A stretch of DNA of 64,000 nt from Kalmusia sp. IMI 367209 (Eukaryota; Ascomycota; Dothideomycetes; Pleosporales; Didymosphaeriaceae). Numbering within the stretch: position 1 is the first letter of the stretch; each line of letters begins with the position of its first letter. The notes beneath the pieces were generated by a model that did no database searches, was not told the origin of the DNA, and saw only the letters and a list, made by a program, of their open reading frames with translations. This document shows, one piece after another, positions 47,212 to 57,650 of the stretch. The DNA is taken from contig JAPEUQ010000009.1 in NCBI GenBank assembly GCA_027946365.1, positions 1,860,001 to 1,924,000 on the forward strand, written 5' to 3'. The position numbers and the translations under genes were made by a program.

Positions 47212-48010
47212 TCACATCTGCGTGATTGTCTCGTTCACGTTCACCGCAAAGGGGTCATCGCTCGCATCCGAGATGCGCACATGTTCGATGAGGTTTGCGA
47301 TATAGGTCGCATTAGCGAGACTGTAAGTCTTTTCCACAAATTGAAGCATCATGTCGAAGCCGGCGGTGACACCAGAGGAGCTCCAGATGGGAGGCTCTGC
47401 AGAATCGTCTTCCACCCAGCGAGCCTTTGGGATCCAACTAGTATTCGGGCCATATGCAGTAATTGTTTTCTAGGCAGCCTTGTTCGTGGTCGCTTTCCTG
47501 CCGTCCATAATACCAGCCTTAGCCGAAACACCAGAGCCAGTGCAGATGTTCAGGACGTGCCTGCTTTTGGGTGCCGTCCTCGCGATGTAGTTCCAGACGG
47601 CCGTCATATTGGGGTTCCGCGCGCCAGGGCCGCCGGGAACGATGAGGACATCTAATTCAGGAGCGGATTCAAAAGTGTGGGTAGGTATGAGTGGAGGCCA
47701 TACAGACGAGTTTTGGGGGTTCATGGTCACAGGCTGGGCCGAAACAGGGTCAAGCGTGTTGGAGAGGAGAAAGATTTCGGTGTGGTGCAATATTCCTATC
47801 AACTGTAACACTTCCAGTGGCCCGGTTATGTCCGTGGTATCGAAAGCCTGGAAAAGGATGATGCCATATTTTTGGGGAAGGGTACCGTTCAAAGCTGGAT
47901 GATGTTAATGGTGAGCGTCCTAGATGCCTCGTTGACCTACAAGCAGAAGTTTGGCTGGCCAGCAGGATGAAAGTCGATGCACAAGTGCGTAGTTTCTGGA
48001 TAATGCCCAT
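47212..48010 (-). pseudogene. secreted DJ-1/PfpI-family protein with in-frame TAG
   Basis: DJ-1/PfpI glutamine-amidotransferase-like protein. Exon 1 48010-47941 encodes a signal peptide (MGIIQKLRTCASTFILLASQ), a 46-bp intron follows (47895-47940), and exon 2 starts SLNGTLPQKYGIILFQAFDT. Core motifs: DVLIVPGGPGARNPNM and the nucleophile elbow NICTGSGVSAKAGIMDGRKA with the reactive cysteine. After TTNKAA the codon at 47472-47470 is TAG, where relatives have a tryptophan or phenylalanine; beyond it the same frame continues as KTITAYGPNTSWIPKARWVE to the normal family ending (SSSGVTAGFDMMLQFVEKTY) at 47212. So translation stops after 164 of about 250 codons. No splice sites remove the stop. A TGG to TAG change is one G-to-A step. 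Either a young pseudogene, a strain allele, readthrough, or an error. Confidence 0.8.
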
Positions 48011-49085
48011 GTTGATAGAGAGATGGACGTAAATGAAGAAAGTCTGTGAGAAGAAAATGGAGGATCGCGTCGGAGTAGCAAGAATTACGCCAGACCCTGT
48101 GTGTTCTTAAATACCGTGTGACCCTGCGCGAGTACTGAGAACACTGTTGAGCGCTCTAGCAAACCTTTGCGACAACTGCCTTCCTTCGTGACTTAAGGCC
48201 TACCTGGCTAATTTATTCATTGCGGGGCTGAACCGGACCTCGACATGTACCGTCCTACGTCCACCAGTCGTGTCGCCACTCTGCAATGCACGTTCCTTGG
48301 CACATTGCTTTTGCGTGACATGTCGAGAAGAGCGAAGGAAGCATGGCGATGCCCATGGCGTTCATGGCATGTTGATAGGAGATTTCAGGGAGAAATCACC
48401 GGAAGTGGGGACACATTTTATCAGAAGCGGCTTAGATCGAGGGAACACCGTTGGCTCCTGCAGCTACATCTTATAACATGCGCAAAGTGCCTCATTAAAA
48501 TATATCTTGGTCAATTCGCTGTTTCATCAATAAGAAAGAAATTTTTGTAGCCTGTGGATATCGAACAAGTAGCATTGATGCCTACCGATCCGCGCACGCC
48601 GTGCTTCGATCTCTTTAAACACTGACAGACATGGAGAAGCATTGCACGCACGTATCGACCTTTGGCTGAGCGCCATGCACCCAGATCCGACCAGGCTGGA
48701 GCCAGAAATAATCGTGAACCTCGAAAATATTTCCGTATCGCGAAAGCAGAAGTCTTTTTCGCATAACGCATTGGTATGCCAGTCTGTTAAGATCGACTTA
48801 CATAAAGACCTTAATACATTACGTTTAACAAGCATTTGTTGCATTACAATACCACGAGTCGAGAATCATAGGGAGCAACCTGATATACCGCTTGATCGCA
48901 TTAGGATTCCGCAGCACAAGTTGAACCGAGTCAAGTGATGGAGCTACTGCTATAGAAGAGAAGGATTTTCAGGAGCGGATCTTAACCATTCATGTTAAAG
49001 CAGAGATTCCTATCTATACTTCCGAGATTTACAACTTCTGACTCCTACACACATTAACCCAGATACTGACTCGTCAGAGAGCAGC
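48011..49085. other. intergenic region
   Basis: About 1.1 kb, AT-rich, without a supported gene. Contains the promoter of the DJ-1 gene (left) and the 3' region of the glutathione transferase (right). Confidence 0.4.
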
Positions 49086-49784
49086 TTACTTCTTAGGCAC
49101 GAAAGGCGGCGGACCCTTTGCACTAATTCCAGCCTCGAGATCCAGTTCCGGATCGCCCTTCTTCATGGCCGCCTGGTAAGCTGGCCGATCCGTCACCCTC
49201 TTCAACCACGCCAGGATCCCAGGGTACTCGGTTAAGTCAAGTGGCTCGAATTTGCGCATGGTGGTGAAGCACCACGTCGTCATGATGTCGGCAGCTGTGA
49301 ACTCCTCACCTGCTAAATACTGGTTGGATGTGAGGCGATCATTCAAGTGGCCAACTGCTCTCTTCACACGCTCATCGTTGGCCTGGTAGCGAGGGTCTTC
49401 TAGGTCGGATACCAGCATTCGTGCCTGGAATCGGCGGAAAATGGTTGGCTGTAGGTTCCCGTTCGAGAAGTGAAGCCAGTATAGGTAGTCGGCATAATTG
49501 GGATGTGAGGGAAGGAGTGCGAGCCGTCCGTTCCCATATTTGTGGATGACGTAGTCGACGACTGCTCCGGATTCAGCGAGAAGTAGTGGGTTCTCTGGGT
49601 CGGATGTTGCGTCCTCTAGAAGGGGGGATGCGCCCATAGGGTGTTTCTCTTTCAATTCTGGCGGCGAGAAAAAGGGATTGCGCTGGTACAGCTTGATCTC
49701 GTATGGGATGCCGAGTTCCTCGAGGAGGAAGGGGACGCGCTCGCCTTGTCCGACTTGAAGGTGGTGGACTGTGAGCTTTGCCAT
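49086..49784 (-). CDS. glutathione S-transferase
   Basis: Single-exon 232-aa cytosolic glutathione S-transferase. N-terminal thioredoxin-like domain (about 1-88): LTVHHLQVGQGERVPFLLEE, with the SNAIL/ESGAV-type glutathione-binding motif LLLAESGAVVDYVIHKYG. C-terminal helical domain (about 95-215) with YLAGEEFTAADIMTTW, the conserved N-capping box, and WLKRVTDRPAYQAA. It conjugates glutathione to electrophiles or acts as a peroxidase; the individual substrate cannot be read from sequence. The first residues lack an obvious catalytic Tyr, as in many fungal GSTs where the Ser/Cys role is unclear (related to the Gtt/Ure2-like groups). Complete and intact. Confidence 0.9.
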   Translation of the reverse strand: MAKLTVHHLQVGQGERVPFLLEELGIPYEIKLYQRNPFFSPPELKEKHPMGASPLLEDATSDPENPLLLAESGAVVDYVIHKYGNGRLALLPSHPNYADYLYWLHFSNGNLQPTIFRRFQARMLVSDLEDPRYQANDERVKRAVGHLNDRLTSNQYLAGEEFTAADIMTTWCFTTMRKFEPLDLTEYPGILAWLKRVTDRPAYQAAMKKGDPELDLEAGISAKGPPPFVPKK

Positions 49785-50782
49785 GTTGGAGCGAACGTAG
49801 AGAGATGACAGACGATTGAAATGTTGGGAATCTGGATACTGTGCAAATGTCGATAGTCTAAATTATGATGTCGACGCAAGTTATTTTATATTCGAATATC
49901 ACCATCCAATGACAAAGTCGTATATGGAATGCCGCGGCTTTCGAGGTGATGGGCCCGCTAGCTCCGATGGGCGCTCGGCAAACTGCTGCGGAGAACTCGG
50001 TCGGGATCTCGCTCTCCCGGTCCGGACAAAAAGTGATCCACACCATCTCTGTGACGTTCGCGCCTTGTCTATTCCGGACGATCGGCCGCCGCTAGAGACG
50101 AAATCATCTCTATGGAGTGGCTCACATGCACGGTCCCGTGCAATGCGGCGATAATTAGTGTTGCTACCTGTTGTGAAAGCTTCGAAAAGAGCGAATTCAC
50201 CGAAAAGCGAGTTCACAAATTTCCATATGCAGATCGACGATAGGCGGCCTGTGGGTCACAGAATCAACCACGTCCGTTAAAATGGCAACCTTTGAGTCTA
50301 CATATTCAAGACCAGTCTTAGTATCCTGTTCTAGTGATTGATGTTTCGGTTCTGGAAAGTCCCCGGCATTCTCCATCGAGTGCACTATTAGTTAACATAC
50401 GTCTGACTAGACCGCTTTACCTTAAACTTATATTGCAGATCGATAAAGTAAAGTCTCGAAGTACACAGCTTGGTGTAGCACAATACAATCAACAATTCTA
50501 GGCGGTGTTCGTTGTCGGCTTTTTGGATTTAGACGTTTCCTACCGCATCCCCACACAGGTCCGTGTTTGGATTTCCCTGTCAAGTTATGGATCATCTCCT
50601 TCTATGCAAGAATTCATTTTAAAGCCATGACTCATGAAAGAGATAAAAGGGTCTAAGAATAGCCTTTCTTTGTGGAGAGGTTGCCGTGAGACATCATTGT
50701 GTATGCTCAGGGTATGAGAAAATGAAAGTCTTATAAGTTTATCTATTTATGAAAAATAGCTCAAACATTTAACCAATGCATC
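49785..50782. other. AT-rich intergenic region
   Basis: About 1 kb. The left part is the glutathione transferase promoter. A minus frame 50197-50385 (62 codons, MHSMENAGDFPEPKHQSLEQ) is protein-like but too short to support alone. Confidence 0.35.
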
Positions 50783-51289
50783 ATGGTGTTGAAAGAGCGA
50801 CTTGTCCGAGACCGTTTTACAGAAGCCATTGCTGCTGGAAGGCGAATGACCAAGGCAACATCAAATTATCTACGCGACATCAAAACACTTCTAATTATTC
50901 GTACTCCGCAATCTGGGTTCCAGATATGCACAAGGATCATCTCAAGTATTCTTGCACTTGCCGATTATCGACTGACTTATGCTGATGTGCTGAACCCCGA
51001 CAAGGAGAGCGTAGAATGCAAAGTCATTCGGAATGATAGTGCATTGAGATGGGTGCATTATCATCGCAATAACGAGAATCTAGCGCTTGAAAACGCAATA
51101 AGAAGGGCTTACAAGCAGTGCATGAAAGAAAAGGTCCTCAATAGAGTTCAATCGCTTGGGGTGAAATTGACTATGCTGGAATGTGGATTTGGAATGAGCG
51201 CTTCAGACAACAGGATTAATTGGACCAGGAAAACCTTGGGACTATTGATGCATTATCGACTTCACATTTATCTCCGTTTAGACGGCTAA
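50783..51289 (+). CDS. orphan basic protein, 168 aa
   Basis: Open frame with an ATG (MVLKERLVRDRFTEAIAAGR) in AT-rich DNA. Not recognised. Basic and predicted largely helical, with LIIRTPQSGFQICTRIISSI and ALENAIRRAYKQCMKEKVLN; no signal peptide or membrane segment. There is no neighbour on the same strand to give context. Length and composition suggest a real, lineage-restricted gene, but it could be a chance frame; the AT-rich setting lowers confidence. Confidence 0.35.
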   Translation: MVLKERLVRDRFTEAIAAGRRMTKATSNYLRDIKTLLIIRTPQSGFQICTRIISSILALADYRLTYADVLNPDKESVECKVIRNDSALRWVHYHRNNENLALENAIRRAYKQCMKEKVLNRVQSLGVKLTMLECGFGMSASDNRINWTRKTLGLLMHYRLHIYLRLDG

Positions 51290-51922
51290 GACTAAACGAA
51301 ATCCATCGTAGTTGATACGATACTGAAACTTTACTCAATGCAGTCATCGCTCAAAAGGCTTCTCCAAGGAATGAATTTCGGCAGCTGAGAGAAATCATGT
51401 ATTCCGAGACAAGATACCTATTAGCAATCGCATTTACATGAAATTTTTGACTTCGTCACACATCGTCGACACTCGTATCCATGAAGCCTCCACCTTTCTG
51501 CTAACGATTCTCCTGATTCCTTGCCTATATTTGTGCAAATAACCATCCAGGTTCTATCAGTAAAGCGTGATTCATATTATCATGGATCTTCTCCAGTTCA
51601 GTTCTGTTCTATCCACCTCCTGAATATAGATTTCACCGATTTCCAAAATTTGGCTTGTTGTAGCTATTTAAATAGGTACCTCGTATGTTTTTGAAAATAA
51701 AGTTTGTAAACTAACCAACAATACTTACTTACCACTCTGATATATCGATACTTGGAACCCTTAGCTTTTTGTACTCGAAAACATTACCATGACGTTCAAA
51801 CTATTGATCAGACCTATGAAATTCGAGATTCTGACAAAACTCTTAAGTAATCAACTTTACATGTAGTCTACAACATACACCCATGAATGAAGTTTCCCCC
51901 ACGATTCGCACAACTCTAGTCC
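51290..51922. other. AT-rich intergenic region
   Basis: About 630 bp, very AT-rich, between the 3' ends of two converging orphan genes. Nothing seen. Confidence 0.4.
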
Positions 51923-52453
51923 CTAAAACAATGCCCGCCCGAAAGCTCTCCAGGAGAATGGCTTTCCATCATCCTGCTTGTTCATGTCCACCCCACCATC
52001 AACCAATTGTAATTTTACCGTATTAAGCTGTTCCTCGTTTAGAATCCTAGCTTCAGCACAGGCACGATAATACATGCGAATCTCTTTCTCGTAGACCTCG
52101 ATCCCCTGCTTGCATACTTGGAGCTTGATCTTTAAGAAGCGGTTCGCATAGATAATGTTCCAAGTCGAGTTGCCATCCTCAAGATTGGGTTTTAACACAT
52201 CCCCATATCTAGACATGAAGCCCCGCCCCAATTCTCCCGTTGCTGTGAGAGCCTTTGATGCTTCCTCACCGGACGCTTTTTCAGGGTATTTGAGCTGTTG
52301 TTTTAACATCTTGTTGTGTGGGACCATCGCTCTAAGTGCGATCTTCAAGTCGTTCATCGCGGAACTCAAGCGTTCCTCGAGCCTTTCGACCTGTCGCCTC
52401 TCCTCTTCTCTTTTGAGAACCTCATTGAATCCCTTGCTAAATTCGAGTGTCAT
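51923..52453 (-). CDS. orphan coiled-coil protein, 176 aa
   Basis: Frame opens upstream to 52513 without an ATG; the first ATG (MTLEFSKGFNEVLKREEERR) at 52453 is used. Not recognised. Residues about 10-60 form a charged coiled coil (REEERRQVERLEERLSSAMN). A second helical part carries IIYANRFLKIKLQVCKQGIE and YEKEIRMYYRACAEARILNE, and the end is SWRAFGRALF. No signal peptide or membrane helix. An AT dinucleotide run lies about 70 bp upstream and could serve as a TATA region. Probably a lineage-restricted gene. Confidence 0.5.
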   Translation of the reverse strand: MTLEFSKGFNEVLKREEERRQVERLEERLSSAMNDLKIALRAMVPHNKMLKQQLKYPEKASGEEASKALTATGELGRGFMSRYGDVLKPNLEDGNSTWNIIYANRFLKIKLQVCKQGIEVYEKEIRMYYRACAEARILNEEQLNTVKLQLVDGGVDMNKQDDGKPFSWRAFGRALF

Positions 52454-53941
52454 TGGGTTTGGTTGACTTTTCGTTGGTAGAGTTTTCTGAGGAAGAGATC
52501 TGGGCTGCACCAACTGATGATATATATATATATATATCTTGAATGCGGATGGCGGACTATGATGTCCTAAAACAATGACATTGGCTTTCTAAAAGGAAAC
52601 AAAGGTAAGGTATTCCTCGAAGCGTTGCCGAAAGTAGAGAAAGAAGAAAAGGGGATCAAAGAAACTGGTCCTAATTTGTAGATGCGTGGGTTAATGCCCT
52701 TTGTGCAAGATTCGACCATACACCACTTATCACACAATGATAATCATCAAACTCAACCTTAAGAAGCACAGCACACTGACATCGGAGGTCCCTCAAAAAT
52801 GAAAATGCATGCAGTAGATATGAAATTTGCTATACACATTAACAGCCTTAAGAACCTTGATTGACAACATTAAGTCTTGTACCTGGGTAGTGCTCGTTGC
52901 GATTTGGCTTCGTAGCGTATTCCACCGACCGAAAAGCGTGGCTTATCCCTCCGTGATACGCAACATACTCATAGCTCGGTTGTGTAGATCCCATCGATAA
53001 AGAAGCATAGATTCTAGATGATGAGCCATCACGCCTGTGCCGCGAGGTCTATATTTGACTATCTGACACCAGGACATCTTGGTGGCCGACTTTACAATCG
53101 AGGATATATTGTAAGAATTAGACAAGCGTTAAGGGATATGAAAAATTCGCATGATAAATAATGCGAATAATGCTGATGAATTACTGGATTACACATTACA
53201 CACTCCATGGCCTCTAACCTCTATCTATATTCGTAAAGCTAGTAAATGAGTTACCTCTCCACTACGACTTGCTTTATTTATAATTGCCCGAGTAACACTA
53301 CTGACTTACCTCAATGACCCTCCAATACACACTTATATAACGACTCCATCCAACACGCTAGCCCAATACGTAAAAACACGCGCCATCCCCAGCACCCATC
53401 CTCTGTAAATCTCATACAAACAAGTCTTTTCACAGCCCAATTGTATAGCTTTACTCGTCGTGCTTCTTTCGCCTCTAGATGAATATACCAAACGCCCTAT
53501 TGTCTGCATATCTAGAGCGTATACCTGATGTCTTAACAAGCCATTTTTAGTGAGACAGTAGAAAACTCACTCGCGTCTACTTGCCCACCAATAAGCATCT
53601 GCTCGCATTTTAGAATACCACGCAGGAAGAGAGGCAAGGTAACGATATATGGCCCTCTCATGGAAGCATCGGTTAGCTCGGAGTACACTTATTAGATCAA
53701 GCGGGAGAAGTCGACGTCGTGTTATTCAATGTCGACGACGGCACGACACCACCCACCGACCACAGCCAAAAAGGAAAAAAATAAAGCATCATACGCTGAT
53801 TGGCTCAATTCTTTGGGATACTTTCTAACGTCCATGCATCCTACATACCACCCTACTCCATCAAAAACCGCCACAACCCGTCTCCTTCAACATAATCCCC
53901 CCAAATAACATTGACTAGCCACAGATCCCTCCTTAACCCGC
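52454..53941. other. AT-rich intergenic region, 1.5 kb
   Basis: No supported gene. Contains the AT dinucleotide repeat (52520-52537) and the 3' region of the methylenetetrahydrofolate reductase gene. Confidence 0.4.
52520..52537. repeat. (AT)n microsatellite
   Basis: Nine AT dinucleotides about 67 bp upstream of the coiled-coil gene's ATG; may act as a TATA-like element. Confidence 0.85.
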
Positions 53942-55875
53942 CTAGCAACCGACTCGTTTCCCCCCCCTAGCAGGATAAATCCTCTGCCACTCGCGCCAAA
54001 TACTCCATGCCTCCTCGCACCAGCTCCTAAAACTCACCGCCTCGATGATAGTTGGTGTCACGATCTCCTTACCCGTGAAACTACCCCACGTCACAGGATT
54101 GACCGCCTCCTCGTTGCTCGCTTCGAAATCGCCAGCTGCATTTCCTGCGAAGTAGGTTATCTGGTCGTGCGCTTTGAGCCGCGGCTCGAGCGCTATCCAG
54201 TCGGCAGAGGGCAGGAAGAACTCGACAAAGGGCTTCTGGAAGACGAGGCCATTCTTGGGACCCCAACCGAAGACGGGATCGGTCGACTTGACGCCGTTGA
54301 CGGCCGGTTGCGAGGCGACTGTCCACCAGCCTTTTGCGTTGAGCCCGAGGAGCTCCTTGCTGATGGTGCTTGTTTCCGGGCTGAGGCCCTGCTCGCTCCA
54401 GGGTATGGCTTCGAGGTCACCTTCGATGTGCCTCCTGAAGAGCTTTGAGATGTCGTCACGGTCGACGGGGTGGCCCCAAAGCTTGAGCGCTTGCGGAGTG
54501 CTAACGTGCAGCGTTGGGCCGTAACCGTCGATTTCGCCGAAAGCGGGCGAGCGGGCGTCACCCCAGCGGCCGTTGGGGAAGTCGTCCCATGTTGCTTCTC
54601 GGCCTAGGGAACCCTCGCCTTCTGAAATGGCGAGGGTGTTCGCGCGGGTGTTGATTGGACCTTTTGGTACGCCGGCCTCGTCTTCGGGCGCTTCATAGGA
54701 GACGTTGCTAGATTTCGAGTGGGAGGGCTTCGATATGATTACGCGGTTGCGTGGCCCAGAATTCACTGAAGACAGACGCCTCCGCTCCTTGTTACGCTGC
54801 GCGCCTTCTGGTGGAGTAAAGTCGCTACCTGGGGTAAGCTCGATTGCATCGTCATCGTCCTCTACCAATGGCTGCGGAATTAGGTTGCAATTTTCCAGTA
54901 TATGTGAGACTGCCTTCTCCAAATTCAAAGTGTAGAAATGGAAACCTCGTCTCCCGGGGCTGGGTCGCCCCTTTAGATGGTCCACCACCTCGCTTAAGAT
55001 CTTGATACCAACCTGCTTGACCAGCTCGTCGTCGCCTTTCACGGCATCCAACCGAGCCACAATATCCGCAGGAATCTTTGCATGCGAAAGCTTGGAGACA
55101 CGGTTCAGAATTTGGTAAGATTGTATGGGTAGGAGGCCGGGGATGATAGGTATAGTCTTGAACGCGCCGCTTTCGTGTTCTCTGAGCATGGACTCAAATT
55201 TGTCGTACGCCTCGACATCGAAGAACAGCTGTGTCATCAGGAAATCTGCACCTGCTTGCGTCTTCTCGACGAGATACGGAAGGTCGAAGTTCGGGTCCTG
55301 CGCCTCCGGATGACTTTGGTCAGAGTGGCCCTCAGGATACGCAGCGACGCCTATACAGAAGTAGTCGCCGTACTGCTTGCGTATGTACTTGACCAAGTCG
55401 GTCGCCCACGTGAAGTCTTTATTTGAATCATCCTCAGGCAGCTGTCCCTCCTCCCTGTATTCCTCGCTCCGTGGTGCATCGCCCCGCAGCGCCAGGATAT
55501 TGCGTATCCCCAATACCTTTGCCTGCTCGAGCGCGTCGTCGACGAGAGCTCTGCTCATGTTCGTGCAGGTCAGGTGCAGACACGTCGTGAGCCCCAGCTG
55601 GCGCTGGCATATTTCTGCGAGTTCGAGCGATTTCGTGGCCGTCGAGCCGCCGGCGCCCCAGGTCACGTTCACGAAGAGCGGGCGCAGGGCCTGAGACATG
55701 CGTTCTAAGCGGGATTGGAGGTTCGCGAAGCCCTGCACCGTCGTCAATGTCTCATTCTTGACGCTCGCGCATGGAGGGGTAGACAGACCATGGACGTCTT
55801 CGGCGGGAAGAACTCCAGCGAGAAGTAGTTTGCGCCATCGGGCAGAGCATTGATCTTATCCGTGATCTTCTCCAT
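53942..55875 (-). CDS. methylenetetrahydrofolate reductase
   Basis: Cytosolic flavoenzyme reducing 5,10-methylene-THF to 5-methyl-THF, the methyl donor for methionine synthesis. Exon 1 55875-55789 (MEKITDKINALPDGANYFSL, EFFPPKTSM), intron 55733-55788 (56 bp, phase 0), exon 2 55732-53942; 625 aa. The join gives FFPPKTSM-GFANLQSRLERM. Catalytic TIM barrel (about 1-300): VNVTWGAGGST, LTCTNM, NILALRGDAPR, GVAAYPEGH, GADFLMTQLFFD, IPIIPGLLPI, GFHFYTLNLEKA. A linker is followed by the C-terminal regulatory domain (about 370-620; FGWGPKNGLVFQKPFVEFFL), which binds S-adenosylmethionine in eukaryotic enzymes. Complete; yeast has two paralogues (Met12, Met13) and the sequence fits Met13 better. Confidence 0.93.
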
Positions 55876-56541
55876 GTAGGTGGGAAGGGACAGACGTGCT
55901 GGGTGGTGGTGGTCGTGGAGTCATTGCGCGGTGATGCACTTTTGTGAATGATTGCCGTGCAAGAAAGCCCCGATGGCGGACATGTGGGGCAGCGATGTGT
56001 GGCTTGTGCTGCCCCATTGAGATAGGTAATCCCGGCGCCGATCGCTAGAGACGAGCAAGCACGCAAGCGTGCTAAAGAGACTCACTTGTTTCATGATTCC
56101 TTCGTGGACTCTGCCGTTGTCGCAGGACGGGACGAATGCCGAGCGTGCATGTCAGGTCAGTGTGCCGCCGAGATGGAATAAGTCGCAGCCTACGTGTCCG
56201 AGAAAGCTATAGATGTGGGCTCCGATGTCAAATTGGGTCATTCCTCAGCGTCCGAGGACATCGGCACGTCACGTTCCAGACGACAATACAAGTACAGGAT
56301 AAAACCATGCGGACATGGAAGAGAGGTACAGTACGCAAGATGGTACAACATGAGTAACGGATGTCCAAAGTGAATGTCCGCGCCTTGTTGGTCGCACCGC
56401 ATTCGGCTCCCCAACTTGCAGCTGCCTTTGAAAGACTGTTCTTTACCGTGGCTTTCTTGAATCTATGTTCTCGTACCCTACCACGCGTGGCCATTCTACC
56501 CTTCGCTCTATCGTCTCAATAAGAAAACACTTGGCGCGACC
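55876..56541. promoter_or_regulatory. divergent promoter region, MTHFR / amidohydrolase
   Basis: 666 bp between two divergent starts. No gene inside. Confidence 0.4.
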
Positions 56542-57573
56542 ATGGCACTTCCCCCTCGCATCGACGTCCATGCCCACTTCCTCCCTCCGTTCTACAAGGA
56601 CGCCCTCGTAGCCAACGGCCACGCCAAAGTCGACGGCATGCCAAGTATCCCACCCTGGTCCCTCGAAGCCCACCTCCAGATCATGCAATCCGCCAACATC
56701 AAGAAGAGCATCCTATCCATCTCCTCGCCAGGCACTAACCTACATCCCAACGCCCCACCCTCCGCTACTAAGGAGCTCACACGGAGATGCAACGCCTACG
56801 CCGCGGACCTGAAGAAGAAATACCCCAATAAGTTTGGATCATGGGCATCCTTGCCGCTCCCGGACGTCGATGCGGCGCTGGAAGAGATTGACAGAGCGGT
56901 ACAAGAAGGTTGCGATGGATTCGGCTTATTGACGAATTACCACGGGCAGTACATTGGCGACGACACGTTCGACCCGGTCTTCGCGCGCCTCAATGAACTT
57001 GGTGCAACGGTCTTCTTACACCCTACAGCGCCGTGTATACAGTGTGGCGACGCAGGGAAACCGACCAAGGCGCTGCCCTTCGGCTCTGGATACCCGATTC
57101 CCATGTTTGAATTCTTATTCGACTCTGCACGCGCTGTGATACATCTGTTTTACTCCGGGACGATCGATCGATGTTCTAATGTCACCTTTGTCTTACCGCA
57201 CGCTGGGGGCGTGCTGCCGCCGCTTATCGCGCGCTTCACTGCTTTTGGCGCCTTGGTCCCAGGTTGCCAGAAACTGGATCCGGCGCAGATACGGAAGCAA
57301 CTCACGGAGCAATTCTATTTCGATTTAGCGGGAACGGTGTTTGATGAAGGTAAGAGTGGTTCGGGCCAGCTGAAGGGTTTGGTGGAGGGGTTTGATGTTT
57401 CCTACCGAAACTTGTTGTGTGGGAGCGATTTTCCCTTCACTTCCCATGCGTCTGCTATGACACTTGCGAATCAGATGAAGGATCAGCTAGATCATCTATT
57501 CAATGATGAACAGAGGGAAGCAATCTACGAGAAGAACGCAGACAAATTGCTGGGCATGAAGCTCAAGAACTGA
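56542..57573 (+). CDS. amidohydrolase 2 family, ACMSD/6-methylsalicylate-decarboxylase-like
   Basis: Single-exon 343-aa metal-dependent amidohydrolase of the ACMSD-like group, whose members mostly decarboxylate aromatic or dienoic acids (for example 6-methylsalicylic acid decarboxylase). Motifs: metal-binding HAHFLPP (IDVHAHFLP) at the start, LHPTAPC with a metal His, VLPHAGGVLP with the next His, and the catalytic Asp in LLCGSDFPFTSHAS. The length and TIM-barrel motif spacing are normal. The polyketide genes that would indicate a 6-MSA cluster are not present here, so the substrate is open. It converges on the D-2-hydroxyglutarate dehydrogenase gene with 77 bp between stop codons. Confidence 0.87.
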   Translation: MALPPRIDVHAHFLPPFYKDALVANGHAKVDGMPSIPPWSLEAHLQIMQSANIKKSILSISSPGTNLHPNAPPSATKELTRRCNAYAADLKKKYPNKFGSWASLPLPDVDAALEEIDRAVQEGCDGFGLLTNYHGQYIGDDTFDPVFARLNELGATVFLHPTAPCIQCGDAGKPTKALPFGSGYPIPMFEFLFDSARAVIHLFYSGTIDRCSNVTFVLPHAGGVLPPLIARFTAFGALVPGCQKLDPAQIRKQLTEQFYFDLAGTVFDEGKSGSGQLKGLVEGFDVSYRNLLCGSDFPFTSHASAMTLANQMKDQLDHLFNDEQREAIYEKNADKLLGMKLKN

Positions 57574-57650
57574 GCCTACCAGCTGGGCGAAAGATAGGGA
57601 TCAAACGAGTAATGATACGAATACAACATCTGATATTACTGGTGCGGAAG

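Noticed and set aside
50197..50385. 62-codon minus-strand frame with protein-like text
   Set aside because: Too short alone, and no splice partner could be found that extends it in phase.
53333..53539. 68-codon minus-strand frame in the AT-rich gap
   Set aside because: No domain or splice partner; consistent with chance in AT-rich DNA.
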